DNA of 64,000 nucleotides from positions 1,550,001-1,614,000 of the forward strand of contig NC_058154.1 in assembly GCF_011075055.1 (NCBI RefSeq). The letters run 5' to 3'. Shown piece after piece: positions 37,842-48,550 of the stretch. Position numbers and translations under genes: made by a program. How positions within the stretch are numbered: the first letter of the stretch is position 1; each line of letters starts with the position of its first letter. Below the pieces are notes generated by a model. That model did not search any database. It saw only the letters and a program-made list of their open reading frames with translations, and was not told the DNA's origin. The DNA is from Mangifera indica. Its lineage: Eukaryota > Streptophyta > Magnoliopsida > Sapindales > Anacardiaceae.

Positions 37842-40619
37842 ATGGAGTTCTTGCCACTACACCCACTATTTCTCTCGCCTATGCCTTCCACAAGTTTCAT
37901 TTCCAAATCACACAATCAAACATGCCTCTTTACGATCAATCTCCGCAGCTTTAGATTCTATGACCACCAAACCAGAGCTATCGGCTAGGGAGAGGAGGCA
38001 GCTCAGAAACGAAAGGCGAGAGAAAAAATCTGGTAACAGCTTGAGAGAAGAATTGAAGAAAGACTTGTCAAGAAGATGAAGCAACGGTAAACGAAGAGCT
38101 CAGCCTCGGAAATTTGGCAACGTTGGGTCCGCAATGGTGGGTGGGTGGGTGGTTAGGGTTTCCCGGGTCAGGTATCAGGAGATTGCTGAACGACCTGCTC
38201 GATCACTTGCTGGGAACTTCCCTGATATAGAATTTAAGGTACTGTTTAGTTTAACAAGGATGGACGACATGTCGCCCCTTTTTAACATGTAGACGACACT
38301 CTTTGTTTTGCATTACATATATGAAGTCATATTGCTTAGGCTACATAATTGAGCAAATGATATTAACCGTTTTGGCTTAAAAACTTACATACAAGGTGTA
38401 GTATTGAGACCGATGGAGAGCTTATTTAAAATTCCCATGGGATGTCTTTTCATGGTTTTCATATAAGCGTGGATATTTCTATGGGAATGTTGGAAGAAGT
38501 ATGGATGTAATATTACTACAAAAGTAATGTCTAAAAGAATTCATAAGTTTTCCAATTTTCTGATTGTTTGTTTTCAGATGTATGCTCCAGCTGTTCAGGA
38601 GAAGAGGAGACTAAAAAGCGGTCCCATCTCAGTTAAGCCTAAGGCGAATTTTCCAGGTTGTGTTTTTTTAAGGTGTGTGTTGAACAAAGAGATACATGAC
38701 TTCATCAGGGAGTCCGAGGGAGTTGGCGACTTTGTTAGTTCCAAGGTTGGAAATCGGTGAGTAATACATCTGTTCTATTACTAGTTAATTTTGCTGGAAT
38801 CACTTGTAGCAAATTACATGTATATATATAGTTGTTATATTTAAACTTTTAGAAATGCATGTAAATAAATAGCTGTTTGATGTTTGAACCAGTGATTGGT
38901 TGCTGCTTGCCCTTAGCCTACCTGAGGAGAAATCAATTCTCAGAAAGGATTAAGCAGTGGCTTCATTGCATAGTGAATACAAGTTTATATCTCTAGAGCA
39001 GGAAGGGAAAATCTAGAATTGAAATTGTTAGTAAGCTAAATTCCTTGATTCACAGATCTAGGAGAGAGAAGGAAAATATATTCTTTTAGTTAAAATGATA
39101 GCTGCTATGTTCAGTCACCTTGCATAATCAGCTTGATGAGTCATAAAGTCGTAATCAGCTTCCTTCTCAACCTATTTATCAGCTGGTAGTCTAGTTATGG
39201 AGCTGATGTGATTTCTTGCAGCTTCTCTCTTTCATGTGTTGACTGTATATTGCCTGCATTTTGGCGTCTGATTGAAGTACCATTTGCTTATGGAATGATG
39301 GTATTAGGATTTTGTCGGAAAACAGCCTAAATCAATCCAAACACAGCCAAGATCTACATACAAGTCACAACCAGCGTTCTTCACAACCAACAAACCACAA
39401 TCCAGCCATATTTGACTCTACCAGTAAAAATTGGATTAAAGACAAACTTATTCAGTTTTAAATATTCACAACTTAAGTACAGTAAATTGTGCTGACAAAC
39501 TAAAAACAAAAGGAAAATTATCAGGAACAGTTGAAGCAAAAGAACCCTGGCAATTAAAGGTGCCAATCCTCCCAGGCAGAAGTCATCCCAAAATTTCCAC
39601 AATATTCTCTTCTCCTCTCATACTTTCCACACCTTCCCCTTTTATTCTTTTCTCCACCAATACAAAACAGCCATGTGGGCATCCGGATTCTTCTTGGATC
39701 ACACTTTGTTGGTTGAGTCATCAGAGCTCTATCAGATTTCATTTATATCAATACAATATGCAGTTCTTAGGCCTCAATGAAGAGAATTAAATGAAACCTG
39801 GAGTACTCTCTTGGTTGAATGACATGTAACATATTAAGAGGATAGTTAAAAGGTTTCATTCTGTTTTCTGGTTTGTTTCCCTAAACTGCCTGACTTATGT
39901 TTATTGATAAGGAATATATAGCACATATTATCTTTTTAGCCACTATAACAAAAAATGTTCTGTTCATGATGGCAGAAAAATACAGATAAACAAACCTAGA
40001 GCAGTATCTCTTGATGATATAGAAGCAATCCTCACAGAGGTAAAACAAGCACAAGAGAAAGCTGAATCAAGCCTTTGAGGAAAACCAGCAAGGGGAAGAA
40101 AACCTCAACCCTGAGATGTTCAATGTGGAAGCTAGTTTAGTTTTCAGGCGTGTTGCAGAATCTATTTCAGATTCCAAGCTGAAAAGGTGATCCAAAACAG
40201 CTTCTTACCCTCTTGCTATTGGTTCATCTTCAGCAAAGGATGATAAGCGCCTTGCCCCAGGTTCAACTGTTCGAGTTGTATTTAGGACATTTGCTTATTT
40301 TGTTGGTATCCTTAAGAAACTAAATAGTAAAACTAAGAAGGCATGCTGTTTGTGTCACATAAGTCATTTTTCTTATGGAGGATAATTTGAGGATCTTTTA
40401 CTAACTGCTGTTTTTAAAGGACCCTCAAAAACCAATTTATTGCTTCAAATTATATGTAAGGTCTTTATGAAGCTGCTGATATAACTTCATTCTTTATATT
40501 ACTAAAAATTAATCTTCAGAACATGTTTTTTGCAGGCAACGGTTGGCTTTACATTGTTTGGAAAAGAGACCTTAGTAGACCTAGATCTCAATGCAATTGT
40601 TGTAGATATAACAGTGTAG
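37842..40619 (+). pseudogene. Decayed pTAC13/NusG-like plastid transcription factor gene
   Basis: The plastid NusG-like protein (pTAC13, At3g09210 by memory) has an NGN domain and a C-terminal KOW-type end. Four exon-like blocks keep splice borders: 37842-38238, 38578-38756, 39976-40340 (GC donor) and 40536-40619. They read ELSARERRQLRNERREKKSG, VRVSRVRYQEIAERPARSLA, PGCVFLRCVLNKEIHDFIRE, QINKPRAVSLDDIEAIL, LAPGSTVRVVFRTFA and ATVGFTLFGKETLVDLDLNA. Disruptions are many. Frame changes occur in exon 1 (stop at 38077-38079). A GGTG-unit expansion at about 38134-38153 adds 8 bases after GPQWW. One extra base near 40063-40072 leads to a stop at 40076-40078. A further TGA is at 40188-40190. Retained introns mean it did not arise from an mRNA copy. 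It cannot make the full protein. Confidence 0.88.
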
Positions 40620-41976
40620 ATAACTTGTTCCTAATAATGATGAAAATGTTTTGCATTTATCAGTTTTGTAAGGTTTACTTTATTCTCTTTATGGTTTTCA
40701 AAACCTCTCTTGTGTCATAAAGTAGCGTCATAGACTGCAATCAGGTTTTCTTTGTACATTTTATCAAGTTGCTTATTTTTTTCTAAGCTTTTAAGTTGCA
40801 AAATACATCATGCAGCATTTGTTGTATGAATAATAGCACAGAATGTGGGAAATCCTTTTGGAAGGTCAGCTCCAAGACAAATTAAATAGTATTGATTATC
40901 AATCAAATCAAATCAAATCAGTTGTGTTGGTTTCAACTGCCAATACATTGCAAAGAATTAGGAAAACATTTCTCATCTTCCTGGATATATTGCTTTACTG
41001 GCTTGAATTAGTGTATACTATGAATAATGTGTAAGTTCCAACGACTTGAAGGACTTTCAAGATCTATATTTTTGAATTAAATAAATCAGTTTTGAACTTC
41101 AAGCAGTTCAGAAAAGTAATCAAGTCAGAGAAATGCTCTTGAGAGAATCAGGGCTGCAACAGTAAAGTAGGAGAACAAGTGAGTAGAAGTACAATATAAA
41201 AAAAACACTTTGTGGGTTCTTTAAGTATCAAAAGTATATTGACAGGACTAGATTCTCTTTTATTCCCCTCAGAAGAAGTTTTTGATTAATTGATTATTTC
41301 CATTATGTTTGTTTGTGTCTATAGTCTTTGATTCCAGTAACCATCTTATGAGACTAAATTATATTCTGATGGCTGTAGTGTGATTTTCATGACATCTTAA
41401 AAAATTTAGTGATGTGATGCAGATTCCTGTTCCTTTATTTTTCACACAGAGTGCTAGATGATTTGCTCACATGCATGCTCAAAGAAAGTAAATTTGGTCC
41501 CATGTGTCATGCGTCCATTTGAGTAACTTCAAAATTTTCTAAAATTCTTTTTCAGATCCCTTTTGAGTTTTGACTAGTCTTCTGAAGTTCTCTTTACCAT
41601 TATCTGTCTCTACTGATCTAAATTGGCCCAGGTGTATAAGCCCAACAGATTACAAGGACATATAGCTAGCCATTTTATGATGCCCAACACAGGCAAAAGA
41701 AAATTATTTCAGATCATATAGGATTTAAATTATGCCTGTTTTATAAGATTACTTGCTAACTAAGCCTCTATAAAGAAGTTTTTTCTCCATTTTTGCGTGG
41801 AAAGCCTGGAAGGCAATGTGATTGACAGGGTCTCATTATGCATGAAATTCATAAGATTGATTCTATTAACTACATCTAAATATATGTATAATTTGACTGA
41901 TTTGCAGCCTCATTTAGTTCTAATAAAATTTTTTTGTTTGCATACCGTTTTCACCTTACCTTTTTTTATCTCAGGC
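40620..41976. other. Intergenic DNA after the pTAC13 pseudogene
   Basis: No gene is supported. A short CAAAT repeat (TCAAATCAAATCAAATCA) lies near 40900-40920. Confidence 0.45.
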
Positions 41977-42037
41977 AACCTGAAAAAGACAAAGGATGGT
42001 TTCTATAACCTGTTTGCCCAGCATTCTAATTCAGCTG
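41977..42037 (+). other. Possible orphan exon
   Basis: An open block reading NLKKTKDGFYNLFAQHSNSA has a strong acceptor before it (TTTTTTTATCTCAG) and a strong donor after it (GCT then GTAAGTAAA). A second open block at about 42250-42390 reads KKSFFKSLPRVREFVRYAYQ. I do not recognise the protein. It may be a remnant of a lost gene or a non-coding transcript with exon-like features. Confidence 0.25.
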
Positions 42038-42839
42038 TAAGTAAATTTCTCATAACATCAAATATTTCTTCATGAAATCAGAACATTTATCAACATCTTT
42101 TTATCAAATAACAAGTCACCTGGTCTTTAAATATATAGAATAGTTATATGAATGCAGACTGATAACCAACACCACCAATGAAGATAGATTTGAACTGCTT
42201 GTGGCAATTTTGTTTTTCTCCTTTTTCCCATCAACATTTGAGCAAGTTTCTTGCTGTGAATATGGGTACCAAGAAATCATTCTTCAAAAGCCTCCCAAGG
42301 GTGAGAGAATTTGTCAGATATGCTTATCAAAATTGCAACAAAGTTGAGATGGTCCACAGAGCAACCAGTTACCTTTATCAGCTTGCTTTTCTATAACATA
42401 AGGTTTCAATTCCTTTTCACCTCCCTTTTCTATTACTATATATTTAAATTGCCTGTCCCAATCTACTGGTGCTCGTTACAAAGCATAGCATTTTACAGAA
42501 AAGTTTCATCACCTTTGCACTATAGGTGCAACAGAGTGATGGCTACTTTTCATTTCCTTTTTGTGATGAGTTTCTTTTTCATCTTAATTCTTTTCTACAA
42601 TGCATTTTGGAGATAAATAACCCCTGATTCATTTGAACAAAATTCTTACCAGATCTTAAGCCTAGACTTCTCCAGTAATTCAGAGACTTTAGTCTTCTAA
42701 ACTATCAGTTTACATTCTGATAACAATAAGCAAGTGACTATAAAGGATTAATTGTATACACTCTTGAGAGATCATTGACAAACCCAGATATAAATCTTAT
42801 GGTGGGTCAATGTTTGAATAACAATAAAAGATAGGGATT

Positions 42840-43255
42840 AATAAGGACAGAATGAAATCTAGAGGGGCCTATGTAAGACTCTAGAGGGGCCAGGCCCTCT
42901 CTCCCTCCTCTTTTCCGGCATCATCTCTAGATGAACGCAATTCATTTTTGTCTGGAGACAATATCGGAAAAGTGGAAGAAAAAGGGAGGGAGAGAGAAGC
43001 TGATCGGAGATGACATCGAGAAAAGGAGAGAGAAAATAAAAAAACCCTAAGAGAAAAAATGTAATATTTCAAAATTCAATTTTTGAAGAAAATTGTTAGT
43101 TTTTTAAATTTAGAGGGAAAATAGATAAAATTTTATTATTTTTAATATATTATTAATTAAATGATAATTTTATTCTTGAAACTAACTAATTTTGTTAATT
43201 TTAATAATATACGGGGTGAGAGTTTAAATTTTTAATACATCACAAGTACCAGGTT
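42840..43255. mobile_element. Long-TIR element, right half
   Basis: Ends in TTAATTAAATGATAATTTTA, TTCTTGAAACTAACTAATTT and ATACGGGGTGAGAGTTTAAA, the family's right end. A CT/GA-rich interior of balanced composition at 42890-43060 precedes it. The left repeat is missing. Confidence 0.4.
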
Positions 43256-44739
43256 GAGTTATAACAAACCTTGGGTGGTCTATTGGCCTATTAATAATTA
43301 ATCTCTGTTGGTGCTCATAATAGGGTACCATAAAAAGCAGGTAACCCACTGAACTTAAGGGCACAGAGGTCATACAAATCACAAGGTGAAGTGGTCCTAA
43401 GTTTCAATTTTAATGCTCATAGAAAACCCAACTGCAGTGTCCATCTCTTTTGCATCAAAAATTGCTTCACTTTGCCATTGATGGAGGCACTACCTTTTGA
43501 ATTGCATGACAGCAACCCTTCTTTCCCTCAAAATAATTGCAGGCTCTGACTCATTATCCCATTAATAATATCATCTCTTCCTTTTGCCTCATTTCACCAA
43601 CCCCTTGCTTCTTTTTGTATCATCGATAATACACTTTTGATTCTTCCCCTGAAACTCACGCATTTTATCAAAACTCTTCAATTAGTCCTAATCACACAAT
43701 TTCACCATAGCGTCATGATAAACCCCTCTAGGATTTACTCGGAAGAACTTAATTACAACTAAATGCCATCACTGATTGAGCTAAAACTTCCTCAAATATA
43801 GGTAAAATTTTTTTTCGAACAGACTCATAATCACAATGTTTGACACTTAAGATACAATAGTTTAGTAACTAGTTACAAGTATAACAATTTATTGTTCAAC
43901 AAACGGATAGATGCTCTCGCCTAAAGGAAGTTACATGCTAGTTTGCATCTCTTTCTTATCTTGTGTTATCTTAGGAAAATCCTTTCCATTCTATAAATAT
44001 ATAAGATTAGAAAAAAAAATGAGTATGATTTGATTAGATATACTAGATTACATAAAAGATAAACGAAAAAATTCTCTGAAATAAATAACTATCTTTCTCT
44101 TATATAGGATTACATAAAGGAATGAGTATAATATAAATGAGAAAATTCTCTTAAAGATTCGACTATCTTTCTCTTTAAACATCTCTAAAAAAAATCAAAA
44201 TGTTCTCAAAACATTAGAACCCCACGTCTATTGACATTGACATCTTAATCGGGTGTTAACAGGTCTTAAACTCAAGTCCTATAAAGACTTTGATCAGTAA
44301 TTTTACACTTTAACTAGTTAAACCACCTCTCAAAGGATATCCCATTGACCTTTGTATGCCCAAACTCCTTGCCTGGGAATTTAAGTCCTTTGTGGGCACA
44401 CAAAACTCGAAATTACTATCATCTTGTACCAAAAGATCCTTCAACAATTGTCCAGGGATGATAGAGAAATTGCAATGGATAAATCATTCTTGAATGCAAC
44501 CACCCACAGAAGGTGGGTCCTTATCAACCCACAAAAGGCTGATTGCATTTAATTTCAACAAACACTCTGATTCCAATTTATTATCTCTAATATTAAATGC
44601 ATTCCTTTGCTCGTGAAATTGTACACACGAGTTGCACCCAAACATACCTCTCCTTAGAAAATGGCCTATCGAGGATTCGTTATACGGACCACTTGTTCTA
44701 ATTAATGAACCCTATTCGTTACATTACCAAGTAGACATG
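43256..44739. other. Intergenic DNA
   Basis: No gene is supported. A tRNA-like motif pair on the minus strand near 44220-44340 (AGGTGGTTTAACTAGTTAAA ... CTTGAGTTTAAGACC) could be a worn SINE, but the evidence is weak. Confidence 0.35.
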
Positions 44740-45130
44740 GGCACGCGCACATTAGCTTTTTCTGACACTTTTTTACTAAACTACGCACCACACATACGAC
44801 ACCATGTTTTTCCTTTTTTCCATATTTTTCTGTCAAAAGTTTTGAGAGGGAGAAGAAGATGGGTGAAAAGCCGAAGTCGGCCAGTGATAGAGAAGGCTGC
44901 TGGAAAAGAGTAGAGAGAAAAACAAAACCCCAGAAAAGAAAAATAAAGTTTTTATAATTTAAATCTTAAAAAAATGATTAATTTTTAAAATTAAGAGGGG
45001 ATGGAGATATAATTTTATTTTTTAATATTAAATATTAAATAATAATTATATTTTTTAAATTAACAAATTTTTTAATTAAATATTTAAATTTTAAAATTTA
45101 ACTGATACAAATTTGAGATTACACTAAACA
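44740..45130. mobile_element. Long-TIR element, partial copy
   Basis: The right side has AAATCTTAAAAAAATGATTA, AATATTAAATAATAATTATA and a run of A/T, like the family's right end. The left is not preserved. The stretch ACGACACCATGTTTTTCC is repeated nearly exactly at 45253, so a local duplication is also involved. Confidence 0.3.
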
Positions 45131-45689
45131 TTGGGTGGGAACATTCTTTTGGCCATTAATGAAACCTATCCGTTACATTATCCAGTAGACATTAGCTCGC
45201 GCACATTAGTTTTATCCGACACTTTTTTACTAAAGTAAGCACCACACAGACGACACCATGTTTTTTACTTTTTTTTATATTTTTCTGTCGGTTTTGAGCC
45301 ACCGAGGCAGTGTTTATTTATACACATGGCGCATGTTAGATATTGGTCCGTGAAGAATCTTCTTTTTATATCTCGCTAAAATCAAATAAAAATTTAAAAA
45401 GGAAAAAAGTGAAGAGTCAATTTCAGTCGCTCTGAGTGAGAGATATTCTGGACTCGCGGGAATGTACTGTACACGTGTACTTTTGGAATTGTTTTTACGC
45501 AAAATGTTAAGGGCGTGTGGGCACTCGAGTTCTTTTTGGAGGCGACTCCACAGTACTTTGATGCAGGAGAGCTTTTGACAACTGTTATTCTGGAGTCTAA
45601 ACTGTTTTCAAATTATTTGCAGTTTGGTATTTTATGTTTCCATATTTTGCAAATACCCACATAATTTATCCAAACACTCTTAATAAAAA

Positions 45690-45835
45690 CAATAAAATTA
45701 TGTGTATCCACTTTAGTATATAAATAGGTATATATTTAATATATATTATTAAAAATTAGATATTTTAAATTAAAAATAATATAATACTCATTACATAATA
45801 TATATATTTAATTGTGTATATATAGTATTATTCAA
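45690..45835. repeat. Foldback MITE-like element
   Basis: GTGTATCCACTTTAGTATATAA and its approximate complement flank a TATTTTAAATTAAAAATAAT spacer. The copy ends TATATAGTATTATTC, like the other copies. The arms are degenerate. Confidence 0.5.
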
Positions 45836-45924
45836 AATAAAAACCTCACCAAAACCTCGCATGGATGATTTAGGTTTGTTTAACATCTAAAAATATTGTG
45901 GATATTTTGAAAATTTTAAATTGG

Positions 45925-46860
45925 GTTTAAAGGTGTCAATGGATCAAGTCGATCTTGACATGAGCTGTTGGGTCTACAAGCAACCATTTGATAGGTCTTT
46001 GTGTTTGGTTTGCCTGAAAAAATCACTAGGCACAAGGCACAATTTAAGACCTTTAGGGGGCGTTTGGTTTGGGGAATGTTTTATTACCAAAATAGACAGA
46101 TTACCTTGAAGATAGATTACTTAGAAGATTACTGGATATAAATTATTACTATATTTGATAAAATTTGGTAAATATAAATAATTATTACATTTGGTTAAAG
46201 GTAATAAAAGATTACTAATAAATTATTTTACTTAAATGTCCTTAAATATAATTATTTTTAAATATTTTTTATATTATTTGTCATATTAATTAAAAATAAA
46301 TTTATTTTTATCTCAAAAAATTAATAAATAATATATAATTATAATAAACTCAAGATTACTTCAATAATCTTTAAATACCTAAGGTAAATGTGATAATCAG
46401 ATTACCACCTATATTATTTGTCATGTCAGCATTGGTAATAGAAAATTACTGTAATCTTTTATTACCGACAAACCAAACAAAGGAATAAAAGATAGATTAT
46501 CAAGGTAATCTTAAAAAACTCTAACCAAACACCCCCTTAAGGCTATGCGCCCATAGACCTTTAACGGGTAGGGGTAACGTGCTTTGGCAGAATGATGCAC
46601 TAAATTATAATTTTTTAATATTTTTATTTGTAATTATTATTGTATTAATATTTTTAAATATAATTTTTTAATATTTCGTGCTAACCAATTGTGAGCCTAA
46701 TCTCATACCCTGAGGCTTGATTTACTAAGTTTGCAGGTTTTTATGAAGATCTACTTTTTTTGTATCGAATTGATACATATTATGTCAAAATTATAAGATC
46801 AGTCTGATCCCTTTAACACTTTATTTGAGTTTAACTCATATTATAAAAATGACCAATTAT
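45925..46860. repeat. Older dispersed repeat split by a MITE
   Basis: GGTGTCAATGGATCAAGTCG on the left and GCGCCCATAGACCTTTAACG on the right appear to be parts of one worn element. It is interrupted by the TTA-flanked MITE at 46056-46536. The sequence type matches that at 36220-36800. Confidence 0.4.
46056..46536. mobile_element. Tourist/PIF-Harbinger-type MITE
   Basis: A 481-base element. The left end is GGGGGCGTTTGGTTTGGGG. The right end, on the minus strand, is GGGGGTGTTTGGTTAGAG. Three-base TTA duplications flank it (46053-46055 and 46537-46539). Internal sub-terminal repeats pair ATTACC/GGTAAT words. TTA duplication and G-rich TIRs fit PIF-Harbinger-derived MITEs. No coding capacity. 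A second copy is cut by the right edge of the window at about 63665-64000. Confidence 0.8.
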
Positions 46861-47452
46861 AGAAGTAGTAATTCACATCTCGATTTGTGAATAGATATCG
46901 TTCGTCCAAAAGATGCAACCTACTTGTTGGCATTCTTTTTGTGTTATTTGCATGGAAAGAAATATATTTTGTTTCTTATCAAGACTCATACATGGACAAC
47001 AATCTGGCTTATCATTGATATTTTTTTTTCATACCAGTCATTTGTAGTACCAATGTTATTATCAAAACCATTATGAAAAAAGAAAAATTTTCAAGAATCC
47101 ATGGACAAAGTATGAATTCACAGAGAACATGGTGCGCCTGACAATTTAACTAAAACACAAGTGTTGGACTGCAAATAGGCTTTAAAATATTCCCTCAGTC
47201 AGCAAGCACTCAGAGAAAGTGATTCAGAGAGTTTGCAAATCCGAGTGAACGTATTTAATTTTCACGACCTCCAAGCCACGCCCAACCTCCCATTCTTTAC
47301 TTTCTTCCTCTGCAACTGCCATATCTATATTCACTCCGAAACCCTAGAAAACATTGACCCACTTTGTAAATGTGATCATCTCACAAACCCTAGATTCATA
47401 TTCACAAGCAAGACCTGACTGACCCCAGATTCAGCTCCGACCTACTTCAGCA
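46861..47452. other. Promoter and 5' leader region of the lectin gene
   Basis: No TATA box of convincing quality is seen. The leader just before the start codon is C-rich with short upstream open frames, the longest at 47233-47418. Confidence 0.35.
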
Positions 47453-48550
47453 ATGGCCAATAATTTCTTGTTCAGGTACTTCATAGCACTAACTTTACTC
47501 ATTTCCCACTTCAATGTCTTATGGGCAGACCAAAGTTCCCCTTTTTCCTTCAAAAATTTTGTTAAAGATCCCGGCTTTGATTCCAACATTGCTTTATATG
47601 GGGATGCCAAGGTTGTTAATGATGAGTTTTCAGTTCAACTTACTAACTCTTTTAGTTCAAGTGCTGGGCGAATCATGTATAAGAAACCCATCAAGCTTGT
47701 TGTTGAAGGTGAGCCTAGGACTTTAGCTTCCTTTTCAACAAATTTCTCCTTTTCTATGTTTGAGGGAAGCGGTGGTGATGGTTTGGCTTTTGTTATGGTT
47801 CCAAGTGCTTTACCTTTTGATGGGTTTGGTAATAGCTCATTTGGGCTCTCTCAAGCATTGGAGAAAGATAAATTTAGAGTTATTGCCATTGAATTTGATA
47901 CCTTTAGAGATGACAAGTATGGTGATTTGAATGACAATCATGTGGGAATTGATGTGGGTAGTCTTTCATCAGCTAAAGTTAGCAATATTTCCTCTCACAA
48001 TATGTGGTTGAATAGTGGTAAGAAAATGACTTCTTGGATCGACTATGAAGCTGGCTCGAAGAGATTAGAGGTTAGGTTGAGTCATTCTGGTGGTACCAAG
48101 CCGGTTGATCCACTGCTCTCTTACCCAATTGATTTATCAAAAATGTTGAATGATGAGGAAGTTTTCATGGGCTTAAGCTCTTCAACTGGAAATTCTACCC
48201 AGATATGTTCTGTGTACTCATGGAGCTTTAATCTAAGGCGAGTTCCTCATTGGATGCATTCACAGCCTTTGGATCCTGAAATTGTCGGTAAGAACACGAA
48301 AACATCGCTGCCTGCCCCTAAGCGGACTGATTGCTTACTGAGAGTGCTTGCTGCTCTGATTCTTGGTGCTGCTTGTGGAGCTCTGGGAGCATCTATCATG
48401 TTGTATTTGTGGACCATCTTCGCAAATAGGCGTCCTGTTGTGCCTGTGACTCCTGAGGAATGCACCATGCACCGCCCTGTGGATTTTGAGTACAAGAAGG
48501 TCATAGCCGGGTATAAAGTTCTCGAGGATGGCAAAAAGGTAGATTGTTAG
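47453..48550 (+). CDS. Membrane-anchored L-type lectin-domain protein without kinase
   Basis: A single-exon gene for 365 residues. Residues 1-25 (MANNFLFRYFIALTLLISHF...) are a signal peptide. Residues about 28-262 form a legume-type lectin fold. The sugar-pocket aspartate lies in GGDGLAFVMVPS (107-118), and the metal-binding loop is VIAIEFDTFRDDKYGDLNDN (143-162) followed by HVGIDV. CSVYSWSFNLRRVP closes the domain. Residues about 296-321 (LRVLAALILGAACGALGASI...) cross the membrane. The tail of about 44 residues contains VDFEYKKVIAGYKVLEDG and stops where lectin receptor kinases begin their kinase. It could act as a surface sugar-binding co-receptor, which is inference. Similar kinase-less proteins exist in Arabidopsis (At3g54080, At3g09190 by memory), so this is a family form rather than a truncation. 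Confidence 0.9.
   Translation: MANNFLFRYFIALTLLISHFNVLWADQSSPFSFKNFVKDPGFDSNIALYGDAKVVNDEFSVQLTNSFSSSAGRIMYKKPIKLVVEGEPRTLASFSTNFSFSMFEGSGGDGLAFVMVPSALPFDGFGNSSFGLSQALEKDKFRVIAIEFDTFRDDKYGDLNDNHVGIDVGSLSSAKVSNISSHNMWLNSGKKMTSWIDYEAGSKRLEVRLSHSGGTKPVDPLLSYPIDLSKMLNDEEVFMGLSSSTGNSTQICSVYSWSFNLRRVPHWMHSQPLDPEIVGKNTKTSLPAPKRTDCLLRVLAALILGAACGALGASIMLYLWTIFANRRPVVPVTPEECTMHRPVDFEYKKVIAGYKVLEDGKKVDC

Noticed and set aside
44220..44345. tRNA-like A/B box pair on the minus strand
   Set aside because: B box is poor (GAGTTTAAGACC) and there is no cloverleaf or clear target duplication; at best a worn SINE.
45314..45502. 62-residue open frame on the minus strand
   Set aside because: No motif, no start context and A+T-rich; likely chance.
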